64,000 nt of DNA from Mycobacterium sp. Its GTDB lineage: Bacteria; Actinomycetota; Actinomycetes; Mycobacteriales; Mycobacteriaceae. This document shows, one piece after another, positions 35,268-43,072 of this stretch (its first letter is position 1; each line of letters begins with the position of its first letter). Where the stretch lies: NCBI GenBank assembly GCA_016197405.1, contig JACPVR010000006.1, positions 32,525 to 96,524 on the forward strand, read 5' to 3'. Both the position numbers and the translations under genes were made by a program. The notes beneath the pieces are model-generated. The model was not told where the DNA came from and ran no database searches. It saw only the letters and a program-made list of their open reading frames with translations.

Positions 35268-35933
35268 CTAGCGTGCGGAGTAGACGTCGTCCTCGGGGTA
35301 TTCGCCGGTCACCTGGAAGATCACCCGGCGAGCGACCTCGACGGCGTGATCGGCGAATCGCTCGTAGAACCGGCCCAGCAGCGTGATGTCGACGGCCGCG
35401 GCCACCCCGTGCTTCCATTCCCGGTCCATCAGCACCGAGAACAGGTGCCGGTGCAGATCGTCCATGGCATCGTCTTCGTCGCGGATCCGGGCCGCCTTCT
35501 CCGGATCGCGGGAGATCAGCACCTCCTGGGTGCTGTTGCCCAATTCGACTGCCACCCGGCCCATTTCGGCGAAGTAGCCGTTGACCTCTTCGGGCAGCGC
35601 GTGCTGCGGATGGCGCCGGCGGGCGATCTTGGCGACGTGCAGGGCCAATGCGCCCATCCGGTCGATGTCGGCGACGATCTGGATCGAACCGACGATCGAG
35701 CGCAGGTCGCCCGCTACCGGTGCCTGCAGCGCGAGCAGAACGAACGCGCTCTCTTCGGCGCGCTGGCTCATCGCGGTGATCTGATCGTGGTCGGTGATGA
35801 CCTGTTCGGCGAGCACAAGGTCGGCTTGCAGCAGGGCCTGGGTCGCACGTTCCATCGCCAGTCCGGACAATCCGCACATCTCGCCGAGCAACCCGGTCAA
35901 CGAGTCGAGTTGCTCATGGTAGGCAGTTCGCAT
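35268..35933 (-). CDS. phoU: Phosphate-signalling regulator PhoU (PhoY-type)
   Basis: A 221-residue helical PhoU-domain protein, orthologous in position to PhoY2 (Rv0821c). ATG 35933 gives [20 protein letters not shown]; a longer frame lacks support. Two three-helix PhoU repeats carry the metal-binding E/D-x-x-x-D patterns (around [17 protein letters not shown] and [14 protein letters not shown]). PhoU proteins inhibit the SenX3-RegX3 phosphate two-component system when phosphate is plentiful, in contact with Pst. It is convergent with pstB and divergent from nothing, with its own PHO box about 50 nt upstream. Confidence 0.94.
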   Translation of the reverse strand: MRTAYHEQLDSLTGLLGEMCGLSGLAMERATQALLQADLVLAEQVITDHDQITAMSQRAEESAFVLLALQAPVAGDLRSIVGSIQIVADIDRMGALALHVAKIARRRHPQHALPEEVNGYFAEMGRVAVELGNSTQEVLISRDPEKAARIRDEDDAMDDLHRHLFSVLMDREWKHGVAAAVDITLLGRFYERFADHAVEVARRVIFQVTGEYPEDDVYSAR

Positions 35934-35979
35934 ACGTCTAACCCTACGTCCTGACCACTGCAAACGTCATGGCGCCGGC

Positions 35980-35997
35980 GGTGAACGAACGGTGAAT
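35980..35997. promoter_or_regulatory. PHO-box-like repeat upstream of phoU
   Basis: On the + strand GGTGAAC (35980-35986) and GGTGAAT (35991-35997) repeat with 11-nt spacing; read toward phoU they are ATTCACC and GTTCACC. The site is 47-64 nt before the phoU ATG and matches the motif in front of pstS, so RegX3 may control both arms of the phosphate locus. Confidence 0.65.
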
Positions 35998-36009
35998 GCG
36001 GAGCGGACG

Positions 36010-38085
36010 TTATTCGCAGCTGGTGTCGGCGCCGTTGGTCACCGTGAGATCTTCGGGTAGCTCGGTCGGGGTCGCGCCCGCGCTGTGGGTGACGTTGACG
36101 CTGACCTGCGAGCCGCTCGGCGGCGGGGTCTTGACCCCGGTGAAGTCCGAGCCCAGTACCACCTGCACCGTCTGACCCATCCCGGTCACCCGTTCGATGG
36201 CCGGCTGACCCAGGGCGGCGGCCACTGTCGCGGCGGCCTGCTCGTTACCGGGTGAGTACTGGACCGTCGTCGCCGTCAGTTGTTCGGAATAGTCGTCGGG
36301 AGCGTCCACGGAGAACCCGTGCTGTTCCAGTTCGGTGGCCGCAGTCGTACCCAGGCCGGTCGTCCCGGTCGAGTTCGATACGTGCACGCTGACTTCCTGC
36401 GGTTCGGTCGTCACCGCGTTGACGACCTCGGTCGTCGGTGCACCGGTTTCGCTGGGTTTCACCGCGTCCTGCGCCTGCACCGCATCCGTCATCGGAGTGG
36501 TGGTCGCGTTGTTGTCGTTCTCGCCGGGCAGCGGATCATCGTTGATGATGGCGTCGAACAGCGCCCGGATGGCGTCGTTATTGGGGACCTCGTCACCGTT
36601 CTCGTCGGTGATCCCGGCGGTGGGCAGCGTGATGAAGCTGACCCGGCCCGCCGACACCCCCTGAATGGATTGCCCCAGGTCGACGAGGTCGCGCGTCTGG
36701 ATGTTGTCGACGTAGCTGTCGTTGATGAACAGGTTGACCACGTTGTTGAGCTTGTTCAGCGAGAAGAACGTGTCCTTGGAGATCAGCGACCGCAACAGCG
36801 ACGACAGGAACATCTGCTGCCGTTTGATCCGGCCGTAGTCGCCGTTGAACTCGGTGGTGACCTGGCGTGCCCGCACATAGTTCAGCGCGGTGTGACCGTC
36901 TATCAGCTGGCGTCCGGCATTGGGCAGCACGCTGCCGAGTTCGTAGTCCTCAAGTGGCGTCGTACTGCACACCTCGACACCGCCGAGCGCATCGACCATC
37001 TTGGCGAACCCGGCGAAGTCGACCGCCATGAACCGGTTGATCGATAGTCCCGAGATCTTCTGAATGACCTTGACCAGGCATTTCGGACCGCCGAAGGAGT
37101 AGGCGGAGTTGAGCTTGGTTTCGGTGTAGACCTCGTCGGGGCCGTAGCTCTGTGATTCCTCGTCCCACACCGGGCCGTACTTGCCGGTGGTCGGATCCCA
37201 GGCCTCGCATTTGATCGGGGTTATCGCGGTGTCGCGCGGGAAGGACACCGCGACGACACGTTTGCGGTCGGCGGGGATGTTGACCAGCATCACGGTGTCG
37301 GATCGGGCGCCGCCGGCATCCTCGGTGTTGCCCGCACCCATATCCGCGTTCTGCCCGATCCGGCTGTCGACACCGACGATCAGGAAGTTCTCGTCGCCGA
37401 ACTGGGCGTTGGGGTCGAGAATGTCGCGGGAGTTCAGGTCGAGCGCGGCGACGGTGTTGAGCTGGTTGTTCTTCGAGGCCGTCCACTGCCATGCGCCGCC
37501 GGTCAGGACCAGTGCGAGCACTGCCATCAGCGCTGCGACCGACCGGCCGGCGAACATCATCTGCCTGCGGCGGGGATGTAGCCCGGCCGGGATGTGACCG
37601 CGCCGACGTCGCAGCAGCCCCGCGGGTCCCGACGGGACCGTGTCCTCGGTCGAACCGCGGTATTCGTCACCGCCGTGGGCGGCATTGAGGTCGGGGAGGT
37701 CGGTGGCGTAGGCCGACGACGGGGTGGGGACAGTCGGCGGCTCGTCGTCGGCTGCGACGCGATCCTCGGTATCAGCGGGCCACTGCTGGGCCGGTGGCTC
37801 GGGTTCGGGCTCTTGGCGGGGCAGCAGTGCCGCGGGGACGTCGCCGGTGATCTTGGCGATCAGATCGGCGACCGAGACACCTGCGGTGTGGTTGCCTTCG
37901 GAGCCGGATTGTTCCTCGCCGCTGGCCTCGCCATCGGGTACTGCGGCCGCGGCGGAAATTGGAGCGCGTTCCCACGGCGCGGCGGCTGGCGCCCGTCGAG
38001 CAGATCGGGTAAGCCAAGTGCTGTCGTCATCCGTGGGCTCTTCGGGCGTGCGGTGATCAGGAGTGGCGTTATCGCCCTCGCTCAT
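36010..38085 (-). CDS. LytR-CpsA-Psr (LCP) family envelope ligase with LytR_C domain
   Basis: A 691-residue type II membrane protein. Residues 1-178 are a cytoplasmic low-complexity Pro/Glu/Ala-rich arm, the transmembrane helix is about 180-201, and the LCP domain spans about 275-450: DTVMLVNIPADRKRVVAVSFPRDT (shown in part), YSFGGP, the FMAVDFAGF segment and GHTALNYVRARQ. A C-terminal LytR_C domain (about 565-650, VHVSNSTGTTGLGTTAATEL) follows. LCP proteins attach arabinogalactan or other polymers to peptidoglycan. This is the Rv0822c position. The 7-bp inverted repeat GTGCTGC/GCAGCAC (38168-38191) lies upstream of its start. Confidence 0.92.
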   Translation of the reverse strand: MSEGDNATPDHRTPEEPTDDDSTWLTRSARRAPAAAPWERAPISAAAAVPDGEASGEEQSGSEGNHTAGVSVADLIAKITGDVPAALLPRQEPEPEPPAQQWPADTEDRVAADDEPPTVPTPSSAYATDLPDLNAAHGGDEYRGSTEDTVPSGPAGLLRRRRGHIPAGLHPRRRQMMFAGRSVAALMAVLALVLTGGAWQWTASKNNQLNTVAALDLNSRDILDPNAQFGDENFLIVGVDSRIGQNADMGAGNTEDAGGARSDTVMLVNIPADRKRVVAVSFPRDTAITPIKCEAWDPTTGKYGPVWDEESQSYGPDEVYTETKLNSAYSFGGPKCLVKVIQKISGLSINRFMAVDFAGFAKMVDALGGVEVCSTTPLEDYELGSVLPNAGRQLIDGHTALNYVRARQVTTEFNGDYGRIKRQQMFLSSLLRSLISKDTFFSLNKLNNVVNLFINDSYVDNIQTRDLVDLGQSIQGVSAGRVSFITLPTAGITDENGDEVPNNDAIRALFDAIINDDPLPGENDNNATTTPMTDAVQAQDAVKPSETGAPTTEVVNAVTTEPQEVSVHVSNSTGTTGLGTTAATELEQHGFSVDAPDDYSEQLTATTVQYSPGNEQAAATVAAALGQPAIERVTGMGQTVQVVLGSDFTGVKTPPPSGSQVSVNVTHSAGATPTELPEDLTVTNGADTSCE

Positions 38086-38281
38086 CTCACTACCCGCCTT
38101 CGGCTCTTCCAGCTCAACATCGCGCGGCGTTGCGCGTGCACCCGTCCAGAACGAGAACTCGTTTGGAGTGCTGCATTGTCTTTAGCAGCACGGGCCGCTG
38201 TTCCGCCACCTGAGCGACGGGACGTCAGGGTCACATCGTACTGAGACAACCTGAGAGACGCGGTGTCGAGATCATCTCGGT

Positions 38282-39415
38282 TCAGCCACCGGAATGCATA
38301 GCGTCGGCACCCGCCGGCACCGTGCAGTCATCCGGATCGGCCAGCCAGCCCTCGGGCAGGGCCACCGCACCGGGCGAACCCTGCCGGCCGCGGGGCCCCT
38401 CGGCGGCGGCCGGGAACGGCACCGAACGGTCCAGGCCGTCGAGCAGTTCGTCCAGCTGATCGAGCGTCTTGACCAGGGCCAGGGCCCGACGTAGGTCCGC
38501 GCCGGCGGGGAAGCCGTGCAGGTACCACGCGACATGCTTGCGGATATCGCGCATGCCCTTGTCCTCGCCGAAATGCGCGGCCAGCAGCTGGCCGTGCCGA
38601 CGGATGATGTCGGCGACCTCACCGAGCGTCGGCGGCGTCGGCGCGGGCGTGCCGCGGAATGCCGCGGACAGCTCGGCGAAAAGCCACGGACGGCCCAGAC
38701 AACCCCGGCCGATGACGACGCCGTCGCAGCCCGTCCTCGCCATCATCTCCAGTGCATCGCTGGCGTAGAAGATATCGCCGTTGCCGAGCACCGGAATGCT
38801 CGTCACATGTGCTTTGAGCTGCGCGATCTGGTCCCAGTCGGCTGCGCCGGAATAACGTTGCGCCGCGGTGCGGGCGTGCAGCGCGACAGCGGCCGCACCC
38901 TCCTGCTCGGCGATTCGGCCGGCGTCCAGATGGGTGTGGTGGGCATCGTCGATACCGACCCGGAATTTGACGGTGACCGGGATGTCGGTGCCTTCGGTGG
39001 CGCGTACCGCCGCCGCGACGATCTGCCCGAACAGCCGTCGTTTGTAGGGCAGCGCCGCCCCGCCGCCGCGGCGGGTGACCTTGGGCACAGGGCAACCGAA
39101 GTTCATGTCGATGTGGTCGGCGAGGTTGTCGTCGACGATCATCTTCGCGGCGTCGTAGGTGGTGGCCGGGTCGACGGTGTAGAGCTGCAGCGAGCGCGGT
39201 GTCTCCTGCGGCGCGAACGTCGTCATGTGCATCGTGACGGGGTGTCGTTCGACGAGGGCGCGTGCGGTGACCATCTCGCAGACGTAGAGCCCGCTGACGG
39301 TGCCGGCGCGCTCGAGTTCCAACTCCCGGCACAACGTACGGAATGCGACATTTGTCACACCGGCCATGGGTGCGAGAACGACCGGGCTGGGCAGCGCGAA
39401 CGGCCCGATCCGCAA
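38282..39415 (-). CDS. dusB: tRNA-dihydrouridine synthase (DusB-type)
   Basis: A 377-residue FMN-dependent TIM-barrel enzyme reducing uridine to dihydrouridine in tRNA D-loops. VVLAPMAGVTNVAFR is the barrel start, HIDMNFGCPVPKVTRRGGGA carries the catalytic Cys and VTVKFRVGIDD and VIGRGCLGRPW are FMN-binding segments. The start is uncertain: no ATG or GTG precedes the first barrel strand, and the nearest in-frame candidate is TTG 39415, which sits at the apex of a perfect hairpin (39401-39429). An upstream non-ATG start closer to desA1 is possible. It corresponds to Rv0823c and probably is read through from desA1 (38 nt apart). Confidence 0.85.
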   Translation of the reverse strand: MRIGPFALPSPVVLAPMAGVTNVAFRTLCRELELERAGTVSGLYVCEMVTARALVERHPVTMHMTTFAPQETPRSLQLYTVDPATTYDAAKMIVDDNLADHIDMNFGCPVPKVTRRGGGAALPYKRRLFGQIVAAAVRATEGTDIPVTVKFRVGIDDAHHTHLDAGRIAEQEGAAAVALHARTAAQRYSGAADWDQIAQLKAHVTSIPVLGNGDIFYASDALEMMARTGCDGVVIGRGCLGRPWLFAELSAAFRGTPAPTPPTLGEVADIIRRHGQLLAAHFGEDKGMRDIRKHVAWYLHGFPAGADLRRALALVKTLDQLDELLDGLDRSVPFPAAAEGPRGRQGSPGAVALPEGWLADPDDCTVPAGADAMHSGG

Positions 39416-39429
39416 TGCGGATCGGGCCG
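39401..39429. repeat. Perfect 14-bp inverted repeat at the desA1-dusB junction
   Basis: Two 14-nt arms (39401-39414 and 39416-39429) are exact reverse complements with a single unpaired base. On the minus strand it lies 25 nt after the desA1 stop and overlaps the likely start codon of dusB. It could be a terminator (no U-run), an mRNA stabiliser for desA1, or a fold that limits dusB translation. Confidence 0.7.
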
Positions 39430-39453
39430 GTGCGGCCGATGTGGTGCTCGTGG

Positions 39454-40455
39454 TCAGGATGCCGCCGACGAGACCAGCAGGTTCTTCATGGCCTTCTTCT
39501 CTGCCATCTTCTGTTCGCGCTCGAGCCGGCGCTGCTTGGCCACCTCGAACTTCACGCAGGTCTCCTCGAGCTCCTCGATGAGCAGGCCGAGATCGTCGCG
39601 CAGTGCGGCGGCCTCGCCGGTGAAGTCCTCGCGCTCGAAGATGCGCCATTTCTTCAGCACCGGCATCACCACGTCGTCGAGGTGGATCCGCGGGTCGTAG
39701 ACACCGCCGACGGCGATGACGACGGCCTTGCGCCGGAAGTCGGGCACGGTGTAACCGGGCATCTTGAAGTTGCGCAGCACCCGGTGCAGCGAGGTCATCG
39801 CCTGGTTGGGAGCGATGTCCAGACCGGCGGCGCTGACGTCGCGGTAGAAGATCATGTGCAGGTTCTCGTCGGCACTGACCCGCTGCAGCAGCTGGTCGGC
39901 GACGGGATCGGCACACGCCTTACCGGTGTTGCGGTGCGACACGCGAGTGGCCAGTTCCTGGAAGGACACGTACATCACCGAGTCGAACAGGCTCTCGGCG
40001 AACATGTCGCCCTGCTGGTTCTGGCCCGGGGAGAAGCCGCGGGTGACCTGCTCCATGCGCAGGATCTCCAGCTCGACGGGATCGATGGCCCGGGTGACGA
40101 GCAGGTAGTCGCGCAGGGCGATACCGTGCCGGTTCTCCTCGGCGGTCCACCGGTTGACCCAGTAACCCCACGGTCCGTCCATGCTGAAGTTCATCGCGAT
40201 CTCGCGGTGATAGGACGGGAGGTTGTCCTCGGTCAGCAGGTTCTGCACCATCGCGGTCTGTGCGACCTCGGACAGCTTGGACTGCTCGGGATCCCAGTCC
40301 TGGCCGCCGAGGGCATAGAAGTTCTTCCCGTCCGACCACGGGATGTAGTCGTGCGGGTTCCAGTCCTTGGTCATCTTGAGATGACGATTGATCTGCTGCT
40401 CGACCACGGGTTCGAGCTCGTGCAGCAGTTGCAGGTCGGTCAGGTCACTCGGCAC
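39454..40455 (-). CDS. desA1: Acyl-ACP desaturase DesA1
   Basis: A 333-residue ferritin-like diiron desaturase, essential in mycobacteria for mycolic-acid precursor unsaturation. GTG 40455 (giving a start VPSDLTDLQLLHELEPVV) was chosen because GGGAGG lies 4 nt upstream and because it matches the known N-terminus of DesA1; a 354-residue frame is longer than the family. The EENRHG and DENLHM motifs supply the two-iron ligands, and HDYIPWSDGKNFYALGGQDW is near-identical to DesA1 family wording. It is the soluble, ACP-dependent type, not the membrane type. Followed by dusB; the TetR gene upstream is separated by 104 bp. Confidence 0.95.
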   Translation of the reverse strand: MPSDLTDLQLLHELEPVVEQQINRHLKMTKDWNPHDYIPWSDGKNFYALGGQDWDPEQSKLSEVAQTAMVQNLLTEDNLPSYHREIAMNFSMDGPWGYWVNRWTAEENRHGIALRDYLLVTRAIDPVELEILRMEQVTRGFSPGQNQQGDMFAESLFDSVMYVSFQELATRVSHRNTGKACADPVADQLLQRVSADENLHMIFYRDVSAAGLDIAPNQAMTSLHRVLRNFKMPGYTVPDFRRKAVVIAVGGVYDPRIHLDDVVMPVLKKWRIFEREDFTGEAAALRDDLGLLIEELEETCVKFEVAKQRRLEREQKMAEKKAMKNLLVSSAAS

Positions 40456-40559
40456 GGGGCCTCCCAGATATCTGTACCTGTTGGTTGCAGTCAATATATC
40501 TGTGTACCGCGGTATCAAACAAGTCGATTCGGCGTGTGTTGGATAACGCTTAGATCAAT

Positions 40560-41144
40560 TCAGCTCACGGCGGCGCGATTGAGCAGCATCTCGACACAGA
40601 AGTCGATGAACTGCTCGCGCGTCGCCGTCAGGCGTCCCCCCAGATAGCTGGTGAACAGCGCCGTCAAACCGCCGACCAGGCTGGTGGCGGCCATGCTCTG
40701 GATCACCGGGTCCGAGATCGTGGTCAGTTTGCGCTGCAGCATGTCGATGAAGGTGGGCATCCACTCGGCGCCGGAACGCACCAGCGCCGGTTCGGTCTGC
40801 GGCGCGAGCAGCAGAACCCGGCCGCACGCGGGATCGTCGACCATCAGCGCGACGAACCGTTCCACGGCATCGCGGGGTGTGGGCGCTGCCATCAGGGCCG
40901 ACATGGCTCTGGTGCAGACGTCGTCGTAGATCGCCCGGATGTATTCGTCGCGGTCGGAGAAGCTTTCGTAGAAGTAGCGCTCGGTCAGCCCGGCGCCGCG
41001 GCATACCGCGCGCACCGTGACGGCTGGGCCGTCGGCGCTGCCCAACAATGCAACGCCGGCCGCCAGCAGATCGTCGCGTCGCAGCGCCTGGCGGTCCTCG
41101 AGGGGGACGCCGGTCCAGCGGCTGCGGCGTTGACCGGAAACCAC
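40560..41144 (-). CDS. TetR-family transcriptional regulator
   Basis: A 194-residue TetR protein. The N-terminal HTH reads LLAAGVALLGSADGPAVTVR and AVCRGAGLTERYFYESFSDR (tyrosine-phenylalanine recognition helix). The C-terminal domain (about 70-190) is all-helical and variable, with the pattern LVGGLTALFTSYLGG as in mycobacterial TetR proteins. The start is uncertain: GTG 41144 stands close (3 nt) to AGGAGG, while TTG 41171 gives a longer product without an RBS. It corresponds to Rv0825c and is divergent from the DUF2236 gene, with an 18-bp palindrome candidate operator in the spacer. Both desA1 and the divergent gene are possible targets. Confidence 0.85.
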   Translation of the reverse strand: MVSGQRRSRWTGVPLEDRQALRRDDLLAAGVALLGSADGPAVTVRAVCRGAGLTERYFYESFSDRDEYIRAIYDDVCTRAMSALMAAPTPRDAVERFVALMVDDPACGRVLLLAPQTEPALVRSGAEWMPTFIDMLQRKLTTISDPVIQSMAATSLVGGLTALFTSYLGGRLTATREQFIDFCVEMLLNRAAVS

Positions 41145-41165
41145 ATCCCTCCTAGACTCGGGTTT

Positions 41166-41183
41166 TGACAACGTGTGTAGTCA
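41166..41183. promoter_or_regulatory. Candidate TetR operator (TGAC...GTCA palindrome) in the divergent spacer
   Basis: TGACAACGTGTGTAGTCA is an 18-bp imperfect dyad (6 of 9 positions pair, outer four perfect), centred between the TetR and DUF2236 start codons. The place and shape fit autoregulation plus control of the divergent gene. Binding is inferred. Confidence 0.4.
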
Positions 41184-41211
41184 TTTTTTGGCGGCTCCGA
41201 AAAGAGTATTC

Positions 41212-42270
41212 GTGACCCAAGATACGTCCGTGGCAACCCCCTCGTCTCGAAGTGATTCCGGTGCGTCGGCCGGCCCGATCGGTGACGGTGCAGGTGAAAT
41301 GGCTCAGGGCTGCCCGATGTCGGCGCTGGGCTATGACGCCCCGCCGACTCCGCTCGGCCCGGATTCGTTGACCTGGAAGTACTTCGGTGATTGGCGCGGC
41401 ATGCTGCAGGGTCTGTGGGCCGGGTCGATGCAGAACATGCATCCCCAGCTCGGTGCCGCGGTGGAAGAGCATTCGATCTTCTTCATGGAGCGCTGGCCAC
41501 GACTGCTGCGGTCGCTGTACCCGATCGGCGGCGTGGTTTTCGACGGCGACCGCGCGCCGGCGACCGGCGCCGAGGTTCGCGACTACCACGTCGACATCAA
41601 GGGGGTCGACGCCCAGGGCCGGCGCTACCACGCGCTCAATCCCGACGTCTTCTACTGGGCGCACTCGACCTTCTTCGTCGGCACCCTGATCGTGGCCGAC
41701 CGGTTGTGCGGCGGCATCAGTGAGGACGAGAAGCGTCAGCTGTTCACCGAGCATGTCCAGTGGTACTCGATGTACGGCATGAGCATGCGGCCGGTTCCCA
41801 AGTCATGGGAGGAATTCCAGGAGTACTGGCAGCGCATGTGCGCCGAAGTGCTCGAGGACAACAAAGCAGCCCGCGACGTGCTGGACCTGAGTGAGTTGCC
41901 CAAACCGCCCTTCCTGTCGGGCATGCCGGACTGGATGTGGACTCAGCAGCGCAAGGTGGTGGCGCGTTTCTTCCTCTGGTTCACCATCGGCCTGTACGAC
42001 CCGGCCGTGCGAAAGCTGATGGGCTACAGCTGGTCTCGTCGCGACGAATTCCTGCACCGGCGTTTCGGGAAGCTGGTCGGCCTGATCTTCCGCGTCGTGC
42101 CCGAACGGAAACGGATGCACCCGCGGGCCCGCAGTGGCTGGGATCGCGCCACCGGGCGGCTACCGGCAGACGCGCCGCTGGTGCACACACCGGCCCGCAA
42201 CCTGCCACCCGTGGAGCACCGGGCCAACGGTATGCACTACTGCCCGGTGATGACCGCACCGCAGCGCTGA
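41212..42270 (+). CDS. DUF2236 (latex-clearing/MpaB-like) oxygenase family protein
   Basis: A 352-residue protein of the DUF2236 / ER-bound oxygenase MpaB family, which includes the heme-dependent rubber oxygenase Lcp. Start GTG 41212; a longer frame from 41173 is less likely. Family features include the RWPRLLRSLYPI region, WAHSTFFVGTLIVAD (heme-pocket His), LFTEHVQWYSMYG and a C-terminal CPVM tail. It corresponds to Rv0826 beside the TetR gene. No signal peptide or transmembrane helix is clear. The substrate is unknown, perhaps an isoprenoid or lipid. Confidence 0.82.
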   Translation: MTQDTSVATPSSRSDSGASAGPIGDGAGEMAQGCPMSALGYDAPPTPLGPDSLTWKYFGDWRGMLQGLWAGSMQNMHPQLGAAVEEHSIFFMERWPRLLRSLYPIGGVVFDGDRAPATGAEVRDYHVDIKGVDAQGRRYHALNPDVFYWAHSTFFVGTLIVADRLCGGISEDEKRQLFTEHVQWYSMYGMSMRPVPKSWEEFQEYWQRMCAEVLEDNKAARDVLDLSELPKPPFLSGMPDWMWTQQRKVVARFFLWFTIGLYDPAVRKLMGYSWSRRDEFLHRRFGKLVGLIFRVVPERKRMHPRARSGWDRATGRLPADAPLVHTPARNLPPVEHRANGMHYCPVMTAPQR

Positions 42271-42476
42271 AACCGGCACGGATCGGTTGCTGACGCTGTC
42301 GGCGGCCGAGAATTCCCGGTGCGGTTCGCAGGCGGTCGACCGGCGAGCTCGCGATATCGCCGGAGGAATCGGGCGGTACCCCGCTCGGAATGGTTTTAAG
42401 CCCCTGAGCTGGAGCTGTTGGCGGGCGTTGCGGCAATCGCGTAACGTTTTGCCTGAGCACACCGACAGGGGTATTG

Positions 42477-43016
42477 ATGTCTCTTCCAAAATCTTTCTCA
42501 TTGCGGATCTGGTACTCCGGCGTATTCGCTGCGGGTGCCGCGGCCCTGGTGGCCGGTGGCCTGCTGTCACATGCTCCGGTTTCGGCTCCCGAGCGCACCG
42601 CGACGGCCGATGTCGAGTTGATCGCCACCACCCCCACCAACACCTCCCAGGTCAAGAAGCAGATCAACGACCAGAAGAAGTGGGGCGACAAGACCTCCTC
42701 CGCGCTGTCGCAGTTGGGCACCGCGCTCAAGGATTTCCAGACGGCCCTCGATGCCAAGGACTATGACTCCCTGCAGGCGGCCTGTGGCCGGATCGGCGTC
42801 GCCGGACGCGCGATCAGCAGTGCGCTGCCCGCTCCGTCGGCGGCGGTAACCGACCCGTTGACGGCCGCGGCCGCGAATTTCCGTTCCGTCGGATCGCAGT
42901 GTGGCTCGCTCACTGCTGAGGCGGGCACCGACGTGGTGCAGGGCGTCGTGAACGAACTGCAGGTCGGGATGTCCAACGTGCAGGCGGCGCAGCAGGCCAT
43001 CGCAGCCGCAGGCTGA
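42477..43016 (+). CDS. Small secreted four-helix-type protein
   Basis: A 179-residue protein with a Sec signal peptide (MSLPKSFSLRIWYSGVFAAG, hydrophobic to about 31) and a likely cleavage near TATA-D. The mature chain is Ala/Gln/Ser-rich and helical with heptad-like spacing (TSSALSQLGTALKDFQTALD), with two Cys pairs' worth of single Cys (AACGRIG and SQCGSLT) that may bridge. AGGGG lies 7 nt before ATG 42477. The pattern resembles small exported hemophore-like or cell-wall proteins of mycobacteria, but no diagnostic motif was found. It is followed by a leaderless Ser/Thr kinase gene. Confidence 0.7.
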   Translation: MSLPKSFSLRIWYSGVFAAGAAALVAGGLLSHAPVSAPERTATADVELIATTPTNTSQVKKQINDQKKWGDKTSSALSQLGTALKDFQTALDAKDYDSLQAACGRIGVAGRAISSALPAPSAAVTDPLTAAAANFRSVGSQCGSLTAEAGTDVVQGVVNELQVGMSNVQAAQQAIAAAG

Positions 43017-43059
43017 CGCGCCCGCGGGGCGTGCATCCAGCCGGCCGGGCTCGCCCCGC

Positions 43060-43065
43060 TACGGT
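43060..43065 (+). promoter_or_regulatory. -10 box TACGGT of a probable leaderless kinase gene
   Basis: TACGGT stands 7 nt before ATG 43073 with no Shine-Dalgarno sequence, supporting this start and a leaderless mRNA. Confidence 0.55.
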
Positions 43066-43072
43066 TGACGCT

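Noticed and set aside
38168..38191. GTGCTGC/GCAGCAC inverted repeat upstream of the LCP gene as a terminator or operator
   Set aside because: Only 7 bp with a 10-nt loop, no U-run and no matching regulator nearby; mentioned with the LCP gene but not called.
38282..39916. An N-terminally extended (544-codon) dihydrouridine synthase frame
   Set aside because: The extension runs through desA1 in another reading frame and codes low-complexity Arg/Gly; a normal length is restored by starting near 39415.
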